Below are positions 35,562-43,560 of a DNA stretch of 64,000 nt, one piece after another. Positions within the stretch are counted from its first letter, which is position 1, and the number at the start of each line of letters is the position of its first letter. This stretch comes from Bradyrhizobium lablabi (GTDB lineage Bacteria > Pseudomonadota > Alphaproteobacteria > Rhizobiales > Xanthobacteraceae). The position numbers and the translations under genes were made by a program. Below the pieces are notes generated by a model. The model had not been told where the DNA came from. It worked only from the letters and a program-made list of their open reading frames with translations, and did not search any database. The stretch lies in contig NZ_JAFCJK010000002.1 in NCBI RefSeq assembly GCF_018131005.1, positions 248,001 to 312,000 of the forward strand, read 5' to 3'.

Positions 35562-36500
35562 ATGAAACGTGGAATTACCGTTCTGCTTTCGCTTTCCGTG
35601 ATTGTCACGGTGGGGTACTTCACTGCGAGCAAATGGGCGATCCGTCACGAAACCATCATGTTCCGTGATCCGTCGCGCAACGATCGCCCGGTCGAGGTCG
35701 ACGTTGCTGTCCGACGTGACAAGGAGATGCAAGCCAACGCGGGCATGATCACCTTACCGGTCGCAATTCTCAATCACGGCAATACCGTCAAATTCACCGA
35801 ATATTCCTTCCTCGCGAATGTGCTCGCGGCGCGCGGCTATCTAACGATCAGCATTCAGCACGATCTCCCGTCGGACGGGCCGATGGTGACCAAGGTCGGC
35901 GAACTCTACGTCGGCCGCCTGCCGCAGTATCAGCGCGGCATCACCAATATCAAATTCGCTGTCGAGGAGATGAAGAAGGTCCAGCCGAACGCGGACTACA
36001 GCAAACTCACGATGGTTGGCCATTCGAACGGCGGCGACATCTCGATGTACTTCGCCAAACAGTATCCGGACGAGATCAAGAAGGTCGTGACGCTGGATAA
36101 TCTGCGCGTGCCGTTCATGACCGAGGGCAAGTTCAAGATCCTGTCGTTCCGTTCCAAGGATACACAGTTCAAGCCCGATCCGGGCGTCGTTCCCGATCCG
36201 GACGAGTGCGAGAAGGCCGGCATCACGGTGGTGAACACCGGCTTCCAGCACAACGACATGCGTGACACCGGGCCGGACAAGGCCAAGAACTCGATCCAGT
36301 CGATGCTCGATAAATTCCTGGCGGATACGGACAGCGATGTCCGGCCCGTCGATACCAAGAACGCCCCGGCGACGATTCTGGAGCCTGGCCCTGTCACGCT
36401 CTATGTGCCGGTTGAGAAAACTGGACAGGCCGCGGACGGGAAGGCCGGAAGTGGAAAGGCCGCGAGCGTAAAGCGGGATCCGTCCGAGGCGACGAACTGA
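35562..36500 (+). CDS. Alpha/beta hydrolase, membrane-anchored or secreted
   Basis: 312 residues from the ATG at 35562, which has GAGGA upstream. The N-terminal helix (ITVLLSLSVIVTVGYFTAS) is a signal or anchor. The hydrolase core shows VAILNHGN, then TMVGHSNGGDIS with nucleophile Ser155 in GHSNG, and a probable His in TGFQHNDMR. The last 50 residues are Lys/Gly/Ala/Pro-rich. The substrate is unknown. The frame is open upstream to 35421, but without a family-like N terminus. Confidence 0.8.
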   Translation: MKRGITVLLSLSVIVTVGYFTASKWAIRHETIMFRDPSRNDRPVEVDVAVRRDKEMQANAGMITLPVAILNHGNTVKFTEYSFLANVLAARGYLTISIQHDLPSDGPMVTKVGELYVGRLPQYQRGITNIKFAVEEMKKVQPNADYSKLTMVGHSNGGDISMYFAKQYPDEIKKVVTLDNLRVPFMTEGKFKILSFRSKDTQFKPDPGVVPDPDECEKAGITVVNTGFQHNDMRDTGPDKAKNSIQSMLDKFLADTDSDVRPVDTKNAPATILEPGPVTLYVPVEKTGQAADGKAGSGKAASVKRDPSEATN

Positions 36501-36590
36501 CCAGCCGGGCAAGCGGGCCGACGGCGACCATCCGTTGACCAAGTCTAAACCGCCGCCCACATATATAGCTTGCTGAGAGAGCGAGCGCAT

Positions 36591-37358
36591 ATGGCTGGCG
36601 AACCGACCAGACCAACATCCGGAAAAGACGTGCCTTCGGCGCGTGCTGATCAGCCACACAAGAATGATCCGTTGCCGGAGGCGCGGACATCGACGGCCGA
36701 GGACATCGCGGCCTTCGTTGCGAAGGCGCGCGCGATGTCGCCGCATCGCGCCGGCGCGCGCGGCAGGCTGGTGTTCGCGCTCGACGCCACCATGAGCCGG
36801 CAGCCGACCTGGGACATGGCGTGCGCGCTACAGGCAGACATGTTCCGCGAGGCCGCTTCCCTCGGCAGTCTCGATATCCGCCTCGTCTATTATCGCGGCT
36901 TCAACGAGTGCCGTGCCACGGGGTGGATTTCCGACAGTGCGCATCTGGCGAAGCTGATGAGCAAGATCAATTGCGAGGGTGGCAACACGCAGATCGGAAA
37001 GGTGCTCTCCGAGGCGCGTCGTGAGGCGATCGGCGCCGGCGTCCGCGCGGTGGTTTTTGTCGGTGATGCGATGGAAGAACGCGTCGATGAGCTCTGCGGC
37101 AAGGCCGGCGAGCTCGGCATGCTCAAGGTGCCCGTGTTCATGTTCCAGGAGGGCGACGACGCTGTTGCCGAGCAGGCGTTCCGCGAGATCGCCCGCCTGA
37201 CCGGCGGCGCCTGGTGCAGGTTCGATCCCGGTGCCGCGGCCCAATTAAGGGAGCTGCTGCGTGCCGCGGCAGCCTACGCCGCCGGCGGACGCGATGCACT
37301 GCTGCGGCTCGCCAGAAGCGGAAGCAGTGCGGCCAGGCTGATCGGCCAGATGAAATAG
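36591..37358 (+). CDS. VWA-domain-like protein
   Basis: 255 residues from the ATG at 36591, after GAGAGCGAG. The first 45 residues are polar. The core GRLVFALDATMSRQPTWDMA resembles the first strand and MIDAS start of a von Willebrand A fold (DATMS for DxSxS), and VVFVGDAMEERVDELC provides the later strand. The last part is Ala-rich helical. The binding partner is unknown. The next gene encodes a DnaJ-domain membrane protein on the same strand, 99 bases further, and the pair may be functionally linked. Confidence 0.82.
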   Translation: MAGEPTRPTSGKDVPSARADQPHKNDPLPEARTSTAEDIAAFVAKARAMSPHRAGARGRLVFALDATMSRQPTWDMACALQADMFREAASLGSLDIRLVYYRGFNECRATGWISDSAHLAKLMSKINCEGGNTQIGKVLSEARREAIGAGVRAVVFVGDAMEERVDELCGKAGELGMLKVPVFMFQEGDDAVAEQAFREIARLTGGAWCRFDPGAAAQLRELLRAAAAYAAGGRDALLRLARSGSSAARLIGQMK

Positions 37359-37457
37359 GCTACTGCGAGCAAGCGGCGGCGATGCCGCGGCCTTTCGCCA
37401 GGGCACCTACCTGAGCGTCATCATGCTTTTTGCCTCCGAAGAGCATATATTGCGCTC

Positions 37458-38180
37458 ATGCCAACACTGATCGCCGGCGTCGTCGCCGTTATCATTCTTT
37501 ACTCGCTGCTGCAGATGTTTCGTGCGGCCAATCCGACGGTCCTTGCGCGCGCGATCAGGATCGCGGGCGGCGTGCTGGCGCTAGCGGTTGCGGCTTTCAC
37601 CGGCGTCAAGGGCGAACTTGCTGTGGCGATCCCGCTAGGCATCTTCGGTGCCGGACTGCTCGGTTGGTCGCCGTTTGGCGCCACGGGCTTCCCAAATCTC
37701 GGGAATATCTTCGGCGGCACGCGATCTTCGCCGGGACAAGCGTCGCGCGTCCGCTCGCAATATCTCGACATGAGCCTCGATCACGACAGCGGTGTGCTGA
37801 GGGGCCAAATCGTGGACGGTCCGCAAGCCGGCCGCACACTCGATGAGTTCGACCTGCAGCAGCTGCTCGCGATGGTGCCCGGCTTCGATGCCGAGAGCGT
37901 CGCGCTACTTGAAAGCTATCTGGACCGCCGGTTTCCCGCCTGGCGTCAGGACGCGCAGCACGACCGGGCAGGGGGGCAGCGCCGCGCGGCGGCGGGCGGA
38001 AAAATGACGGAGGAGGAGGCCTATCAGATCCTTGGCCTGCAGCCGGGGGCGACGCGTGACGACATCAGCCGGGCTCACCGCACCCTGATGAAGAAACTGC
38101 ATCCCGACCAAGGGGGGTCGACGTACCTCGCTGCCCGTGTGAACGAGGCCAAGGATACTCTGCTTCGCACGCATCTCTAG
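37458..38180 (+). CDS. Membrane-anchored DnaJ-domain protein
   Basis: 240 residues. N-terminal membrane helices (LIAGVVAVIILYSLLQMF and AGGVLALAVAAFTGVKG, then VAIPLGIFGAGLLGW) precede a cytoplasmic linker. The C-terminal J domain (about 180-240) includes MTEEEAYQILGLQPGATRDD and LMKKLHPDQGGS with the essential HPD. It should stimulate an Hsp70 at the membrane, similar to Tim14/DjlA-like proteins. The substrate is unknown. Confidence 0.88.
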   Translation: MPTLIAGVVAVIILYSLLQMFRAANPTVLARAIRIAGGVLALAVAAFTGVKGELAVAIPLGIFGAGLLGWSPFGATGFPNLGNIFGGTRSSPGQASRVRSQYLDMSLDHDSGVLRGQIVDGPQAGRTLDEFDLQQLLAMVPGFDAESVALLESYLDRRFPAWRQDAQHDRAGGQRRAAAGGKMTEEEAYQILGLQPGATRDDISRAHRTLMKKLHPDQGGSTYLAARVNEAKDTLLRTHL

Positions 38181-38385
38181 CTAACTCCGGCAACGCTACC
38201 AACGCCACAGGCCGAGATCTGCTTCCGTCGATTACTGTCTGCTGCCTCGCGCCGCCCGCCATTGTCCGGCAAGGTCGATCGTTCATTCCCCAAAACTTAA
38301 CCGTAAAACCTTGACGAGAAGTTTTCGCAAATCCTGCACGACGCGCGGGAACGGTCACCCTTTGTTGCCGAGAGCCGGAAGCAAA

Positions 38386-38410
38386 AGGCCGGCGCTTGCG
38401 GCGCCGGCCT
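38386..38410 (-). terminator. Minus-strand intrinsic terminator
   Basis: AGGCCGGCGC (38386-38395) pairs perfectly with GCGCCGGCCT (38401-38410) over a 5-base loop. On the minus strand a TTTT run follows, so it serves the SPOR carboxypeptidase gene that ends at 38435. Confidence 0.8.
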
Positions 38411-38434
38411 GACCGAATTGAGGTGATGCATCGA

Positions 38435-40243
38435 TCAGTTGCGAACGGTGATGCAGGATATCTCGGCGCGCTTCAGCGCCCGGCAGACCGCTTCGGCCTC
38501 GTCGCGCTCAAGCCCAGCGAAGCGGGCGCGGTAAAGCCTGCGGTTGTCCTTGGCGACAACCTCGGTGAACGGATCGGCCTTGCTTAGCAGTCCACGGGCC
38601 GAATTGCGGGCGAGGTCGATGCGTTGCTTGGCCTCGCCCTCGGATTCCAGCGCGCCGACCTGGATGATCCAACCGGTATGAGCGACAGGCGTCGCCGGCT
38701 GCCTGACAGTCCCACTCTGTTGGGCGACCGGCTGGCCGCGTGCCGGCTCGACGGCCGCCACGGCCCGAGGCGCGGCCGGCGCGGGCGTTTGCAGGGCCGA
38801 GGCTGGCAGCACGCCGAGCACGCCATTGCCGGTGCCGAAATTGGCGGGCTGCGGCGGCATGTCAGGCCTGCTGGTCTCGGTGATCCTCGCCATCACGGCG
38901 CTGGAGGTTTCCGCGACTTCGGCGCGCGCGGGAATCCCATTGGTGACCGATGGCGCGGGTTGAGCCGGACCCGCGGCGGCGAGCTTGATCGGTCCGGCCT
39001 TGACCTGGACGGTCTTCACCTTCACTGGCTTCATCGGCTCGGCCGAGCCTGGAATTGCGGCGATTGCCTGGGCCTGGATCACGCCGCTGGTCAGCGGAGC
39101 AGGCTCGGGCCTGGCTTGCGGCTGCTCGGCCTTGGCGGGCAGGGGCGGCAGGGCTGCAGCGGCCGCCGCCATCAGCGACGGCCTGTTGGCCGGGCGCGAC
39201 GCCTGCATCGCGCCGGCGGCCGGTTCGGATGCGGCAGCGGCGCCGTTAGCGGGCGCGGCTTCTGCGACACGCGAAGCGTTATCGGCGTCGGCGACATCGA
39301 GATTCGTATCCGCGCCGTTTCGCTCGGTAATGGCGACGGCCGTACGGGTTGTCGCTGCCCTCTCGAGATTCTCGGCGAGCAGGTTGCGCATGGTGGCGTC
39401 GCGCGAGCCGCCGCTGCGGCCGCCCAGCACCACGCCGATCAGGTAGCGGTTGCCGCGGTGCATCGAACTCACAAGGTTGAAGCCGGAGGCGCGAGTGTAC
39501 CCGGTCTTGATGCCGTCGATGCCTTCGACATTGCCAAGCAGGTGGTTATGGTTGCGGATTGCCTGGCCACGATAATTGAACACCGTCGTTGCGAAGTACC
39601 GATAGTAGCGCGGGAAGCGATCCTGGATCGCGCGGCCCAACGTCGATTGATCGCGCGCCGTCGTCACCTGCTCGTCGTTGGGCAAGCCCGACGCGTTGCG
39701 GTACAACGTCTTGCTCATGCCGAGTGCGCGCGCCTTGCGCGTCATCATCCTCGCGAAGTCCTCTTCGCTGCCGCCGATCGCCTCGGCGATGACGACCGCA
39801 GCGTCATTGGCCGAGCGGGTGACGAGGCCCTTGATGGCATCCTCGACCTTGATGGTCTGGCCGGGTCGCAGGCCCAGCTTGGTCGGCGCCTGTTCGGCGG
39901 CATGCTCGGAGACCGCCATCTCGGTGTCGAGCTTCATCTTGCCGGCGTCGAGACGCTCGAACAGCAGATAGAGCGTCATGATCTTGGTGAGGGAGGCGGG
40001 GTGACGCAGGCCGTCGGGGCTGTTCGAGGTGAGCACAGCACCGGAATTGCCGTCGACGATGATCGAGGCGAACTGCGGGCTATAGCTCTCACGCGCCTCC
40101 TGGTGCTGGCGCGCATGGCTGCGATGCCGGTAACGGCGCGCCTCGGCGCTGTCACTGGTGATCACTATCGCCGTGGTAACGGTAATGAGCCCGAGAACGC
40201 CAACTCGCAACGCCCGCGAGGAAGCCAAGGTTGTACGAAGCAT
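38435..40243 (-). CDS. D-alanyl-D-alanine carboxypeptidase with C-terminal SPOR domain
   Basis: 602 residues. An N-terminal helix or signal (VGVLGLITVTTAIVITS) exports the protein. The penicillin-binding transpeptidase-like domain (about 55-300) has SLTK (Ser84-Lys87), SAN (144-146) and KTG (246-248), the complete class C low-molecular-weight PBP set. It trims the terminal D-Ala from peptidoglycan peptides. A long Pro/Ala-rich region (about 330-520) leads to a SPOR domain (about 525-600) that binds denuded septal glycan, which points to activity at the division site. The family normally lacks SPOR, but the fusion is common in alphaproteobacteria. Confidence 0.93.
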   Translation of the reverse strand: MLRTTLASSRALRVGVLGLITVTTAIVITSDSAEARRYRHRSHARQHQEARESYSPQFASIIVDGNSGAVLTSNSPDGLRHPASLTKIMTLYLLFERLDAGKMKLDTEMAVSEHAAEQAPTKLGLRPGQTIKVEDAIKGLVTRSANDAAVVIAEAIGGSEEDFARMMTRKARALGMSKTLYRNASGLPNDEQVTTARDQSTLGRAIQDRFPRYYRYFATTVFNYRGQAIRNHNHLLGNVEGIDGIKTGYTRASGFNLVSSMHRGNRYLIGVVLGGRSGGSRDATMRNLLAENLERAATTRTAVAITERNGADTNLDVADADNASRVAEAAPANGAAAASEPAAGAMQASRPANRPSLMAAAAAALPPLPAKAEQPQARPEPAPLTSGVIQAQAIAAIPGSAEPMKPVKVKTVQVKAGPIKLAAAGPAQPAPSVTNGIPARAEVAETSSAVMARITETSRPDMPPQPANFGTGNGVLGVLPASALQTPAPAAPRAVAAVEPARGQPVAQQSGTVRQPATPVAHTGWIIQVGALESEGEAKQRIDLARNSARGLLSKADPFTEVVAKDNRRLYRARFAGLERDEAEAVCRALKRAEISCITVRN

Positions 40244-40666
40244 CTACTTCCCCGTCCCAATTTCTATCTAGATCACCGGTTCGTTGGGCAAAATTGTGCC
40301 CGACGGCCGCCGACCCTTGCCTGCGCAACTACCGCACCAGGCAAAATGCCTGACGCCCGGCGACCGCTCAGGTTGCTGTTCTAGCTAAGATCCTGTTCAA
40401 AAACGGCTTTCAGGGCCGTCTATCGGAAGGCGAACAAAGTCCGGGAATCAGGTTAGGCGGCCTGAGTTTCCAAAAGCTTAAGCAACCGTTGCATGACCCG
40501 GCGGGACTTATTGCAAATGCCTCGAATCAAGGCAGTTTGCTTGTGCGACGCACCATTTTACTTGACATTATTGTGCAGTGCACTATCTTTGGAGGCGTCG
40601 AGGGGGCCGGAGCTTCCCGGCAAAGGGAATTGCGCATTCAAGTCTGGGAAAAGGAACCCTCTGATT
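40244..40666. other. 423-base intergenic region upstream of the phasin
   Basis: No gene. The left part holds the promoter of the divergent carboxypeptidase. The right part (40540-40590) holds the twin PhaR-type operators and a sigma70-like promoter of the phasin. Frames extending into the phasin coding region have no ribosome binding site. Confidence 0.5.
40543..40589 (+). promoter_or_regulatory. Phasin promoter with two PhaR-type operators
   Basis: Two perfect 11-base palindromes, GTGCGACGCAC (40543-40553) and GTGCAGTGCAC (40573-40583), have centres exactly 30 bases apart, three helical turns. The second lies inside the spacer of a sigma70-like promoter, TTGACA (40562-40567) and TATCTT (40584-40589). 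The half-sites are TGC-N3-GCA, the form known for the polyhydroxyalkanoate regulator PhaR. Binding there would block RNA polymerase until polymer accumulates. Confidence 0.7.
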
Positions 40667-41002
40667 ATGGTCAAGCTCGAAGAGATTCAGAACTACGGCA
40701 AAGAGCACATGGAGTCGGTCGCGGCGTCCGCCAGCAACCTGCAAAGCGGCGTCCAGGCGATCGCCACCGCCTATGGCGACTACGCCAAGAAGTCCTTTGA
40801 GGACACCAAGTCGTATGTGGAGAAGCTGTCCGGCGTGAAGTCGCTCGACAAGGCGCTCGAGGCGCAGAACGAGTTCGTGCGCTCCGCCTACGAGACGTTC
40901 GTTTCGGAGTCACAGAAGATCGCCGGCCTCTACGGCGACTGCGCCAAGCAGACGTTCAAGCCGTTCGAAACCCTCGTCTCCAAATTTTCGCCGGCCCAGT
41001 AA
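40667..41002 (+). CDS. Phasin
   Basis: 111 residues, all amphipathic helix and no Cys-rich or membrane part: MVKLEEIQNYGKEHMESVAA, then YGDYAKKSFEDTKSYVEKL and NEFVRSAYETFVSESQKIA. It coats polyhydroxybutyrate granules and controls their number and size. The ATG at 40667 follows AAGGAA. PhaR-type operators lie upstream and a bidirectional terminator downstream. The length is typical of the phasin_2 group. Confidence 0.92.
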   Translation: MVKLEEIQNYGKEHMESVAASASNLQSGVQAIATAYGDYAKKSFEDTKSYVEKLSGVKSLDKALEAQNEFVRSAYETFVSESQKIAGLYGDCAKQTFKPFETLVSKFSPAQ

Positions 41003-41032
41003 GCGGCAGCGCGTCATCTCGGAATGGAAACG

Positions 41033-41063
41033 AAAAGCCCGGCCGTATAGGCCGGGCTTTTTT
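41033..41063. terminator. Bidirectional terminator between phasin and tadG
   Basis: AGCCCGGCC (41036-41044) pairs with GGCCGGGCT (41050-41058) over 5 bases. A-run on the left and T-run on the right make it effective for both convergent genes. Confidence 0.88.
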
Positions 41064-41082
41064 GTATGCTGGAGCGGGGCGC

Positions 41083-42480
41083 TTATCTGGCCACGCGCAG
41101 CCTCGACAGCGACTGACCGATCGAGTTGAACACCGACGCCGTTTGGGTGGCGGAAGTGACCAAGTAGAACTTGTCCGAGCCACTGGCGCAATATTGCAGG
41201 ACCGCTGAAGTAGGATCCGTGCCGGTATTGACTTGCACCGTATAGATGGTGATGCCGGCCGCCTTGGCGTTGTCACAAGCCATCTTCTCCCGAGCATCGA
41301 TTTGCGAGGCTGTGCTTGAATACCGGTTTTGCGTGTTCATGCCGTCGGACAGCAGGATGATCGCATCCTTGTAGGTATAGTTCGGGTCCTTTGGCGGAGC
41401 GTCGAACGGCGCGCCGTCGCCCAGCGTCATCCACGCCCAGGCAAGACCAATGCCCTGGTTGGTGTTGCCGGTCGGCTCCATGTCGTTGACTCGCGTCTTG
41501 AGCGAACTCCAGTTGTAGGTCAGCGGCATGATGGGTTGCAGGTAAGGATTGTTTGACGAGCTGCAGTATTTCTCGCTTCCCGACACGTATTCTTCAGCAG
41601 GGAACAACGTGGCCGTGTTGGTCGCGACCGGGGTCGTGTTGCTCACGTCGTAGTCCTTGGCACGGTCGGTGAAGCAGCCGGTCCATTTCGAATGATCAGG
41701 CGTCCACTTCTTGCCGTTTGATTCGCAGGTGCTCTTCGTCGTGTAGGTTGATCTGCTGCAGGTTCCCCAGCTTCCGTTGGCGACGTCCCACAGGCTCCAG
41801 TCGATCCAGGGCTGGTTGACGTTACTCGCGCCGGATGCGTCCACCTTGTAATTGACGTCCTTCGCGAACGGCACCACCGAGATGTAGATATCTCCGTTAT
41901 TCTTGGCGAGTGCGCTGAGCTGATCGATCAGGCCGTTGGTACCGGCCACCGCGTTTTTCAACGCCGGCATCTTGCCGTCGTCAGCCATCGACCCGGTATT
42001 ATCCAGCGCCATCGCCACCCGCATGCGGACATTGCCCCAGGCGGAGGTGGAACTGCTGTCGAAGTTCAGGTTGGGATAGCCGGCGAGCTTCATGAAGTCG
42101 GTCTTCACGAGGCCCGATCCATTGACCTGAACGGTCGAGCCCAGCGGTCCGCTCTGGGTGTAGCTGGCGTTGACCGTCACCGACTGCGCTTCGGTATTGG
42201 TGTACAGTGCCGTAAAGTAGGCCTGCGCCTTCGCCGGGATCTGCGCGGCGGTGATGTCGCCGTTGGTGAGGTCCTTCGCCAGCATCAGCGCGGTCGAGTC
42301 GAGCGCGGCCTGCATTGAGGAGCGGGCTTTGTTGGCGCGGGAGTAGTCGATCGCCGCGCCCATGAAGCTGATGATCGGCACGGCTGCGATGGCAAACAGC
42401 ACCGCAATATTACCGTCGGTGGCGGCGGAAAACCGGCCGGCAGCCGAGCGGACGCGATTGAAAATGGCTGAACCAGACAT
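41083..42480 (-). CDS. TadG-like protein with VWA domain
   Basis: 465 residues. The N-terminal region GNIAVLFAIAAVPIISFMGA is the TadE/G type helix with the upstream Gly, followed by DYSRANKARSSMQAALDSTA. The rest is a VWA domain with MIDAS residues in ALDNTGSM (DxTxS form) and DAIILLSDGMNTQN near the C terminus. TadG proteins are pilus-associated extracytoplasmic components of tight-adherence (Flp) systems. No other tad gene is adjacent, so it is an orphan copy. A Cys-rich central loop (GTCSRSTYTTKSTCESNGK) is unusual. Confidence 0.87.
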   Translation of the reverse strand: MSGSAIFNRVRSAAGRFSAATDGNIAVLFAIAAVPIISFMGAAIDYSRANKARSSMQAALDSTALMLAKDLTNGDITAAQIPAKAQAYFTALYTNTEAQSVTVNASYTQSGPLGSTVQVNGSGLVKTDFMKLAGYPNLNFDSSSTSAWGNVRMRVAMALDNTGSMADDGKMPALKNAVAGTNGLIDQLSALAKNNGDIYISVVPFAKDVNYKVDASGASNVNQPWIDWSLWDVANGSWGTCSRSTYTTKSTCESNGKKWTPDHSKWTGCFTDRAKDYDVSNTTPVATNTATLFPAEEYVSGSEKYCSSSNNPYLQPIMPLTYNWSSLKTRVNDMEPTGNTNQGIGLAWAWMTLGDGAPFDAPPKDPNYTYKDAIILLSDGMNTQNRYSSTASQIDAREKMACDNAKAAGITIYTVQVNTGTDPTSAVLQYCASGSDKFYLVTSATQTASVFNSIGQSLSRLRVAR

Positions 42481-42975
42481 GACGCTCTCATCGAGAAATT
42501 GGTGTGGCTGCCATCTCGACGCGGGCGGCTAAACAGAGAATGAATCGCGCTGTGGAAACCCGGCTAAGGTCCCTCCAAACATTAAAAAGCGAGGCAAAAG
42601 CCATCACTATCCTGAATGTTCGCTAAATTGGATGCCGGAGTCCTTTGTCAAATCGGACAGAAATGATTAACTTTGGGGCGATTGCTGCGCCGGATTTCGG
42701 CGGGCTCCGGGGCAGGGTGCCGAGGGGTACTTCTGCGCTTGCGGCAGGCTTGCCTCGGTCCCATATTTGGGACGCCGACCCAGCCGCCGGGCCGGATCGG
42801 GAGCGGCAATCTGGGAGGCGTTGCCGGAGGTTCCGCGAGAGCTGACGCCGCGATCGCGAAGCGGCCGTGCGCCATCCGGTTTCTCTTGTGGAATTTGAAC
42901 GCCTGAGCCATGTCGCGATCCACGTCCATAGCCCTTTTGTCCACTTCGGCAACTTCGACCGCCTCCGCTCCCAGT
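42481..42975. other. 495-base intergenic region, tadG-clpS
   Basis: Promoters for the divergent tadG-like and clpS genes must lie here. I see no convincing gene. Frames running into clpS from 42645 or 42910 have no ribosome binding site and a composition unlike ClpS. No hairpin or repeat stands out. Confidence 0.45.
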
Positions 42976-43302
42976 ATGAGCGACAATCGCCCCGGTGGGG
43001 CCAGCGGTCCCTCAACGTCGGTCATCACCAAGGTCAAGCCGAAGACCAAGCGTCCGAACCTGTACCGCGTCCTGATCCTCAATGACGACTACACTCCGAT
43101 GGAGTTTGTCGTTCACGTCCTGGAGAAGTTCTTCAACAAGGATGCGGAGGCGGCGACCAAGATCATGCTCCACGTCCACCATCACGGGATTGGGGAGTGC
43201 GGCGTGTTCACCTACGAGATCGCCGAAACCAAGGTGACGCAAGTGATGGACTTCGCACGCAAGCACCAGCATCCGCTGCAATGCGTGATGGAAAAGAAGT
43301 AG
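42976..43302 (+). CDS. clpS: ATP-dependent Clp protease adaptor ClpS
   Basis: 108 residues from the ATG at 42976. A flexible Ser/Thr/Lys N-terminal tail precedes the core [20 protein letters not shown], the N-degron binding pocket, and [20 protein letters not shown]. ClpS delivers N-end-rule substrates to ClpA. The downstream gene is clpA, 258 bases further. An earlier ATG at 42910 adds an extension not seen in homologues. Confidence 0.95.
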   Translation: MSDNRPGGASGPSTSVITKVKPKTKRPNLYRVLILNDDYTPMEFVVHVLEKFFNKDAEAATKIMLHVHHHGIGECGVFTYEIAETKVTQVMDFARKHQHPLQCVMEKK

Positions 43303-43370
43303 TTCGCAAGCAGCAGTCGACCTGCCGCATCAGCGGGACGGGTCTTGCAATCGATTTTTGTGACGGAAGA

Positions 43371-43392
43371 ATCCCCGCATGATTGCGGGGAT
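43371..43392 (+). terminator. Hairpin between clpS and clpA
   Basis: ATCCCCGC (43371-43378) pairs perfectly with GCGGGGAT (43385-43392) over 6 bases. The run of T expected for intrinsic termination is missing, so it may attenuate read-through into clpA instead of stopping it. Confidence 0.5.
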
Positions 43393-43560
43393 CGGGTGCG
43401 CGACGACGCGGCGGCTGCCCGAATTTTACAGGAAATCCAACGTTTCGGAGCCGGTCTTTCGCCACGATCGGACGTAACTATATGAGGTGGGATCACGAAG
43501 GTTGTTATTGCCTGACCCGGTAATGGCGATCATGATGGCCGGGGACCATAGAGGAAGCGA

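Noticed and set aside
38624..40384. 586-codon plus-strand frame opposite the SPOR carboxypeptidase
   Set aside because: Antisense shadow with Arg/Gly/His-rich low-complexity sequence and no family signature.
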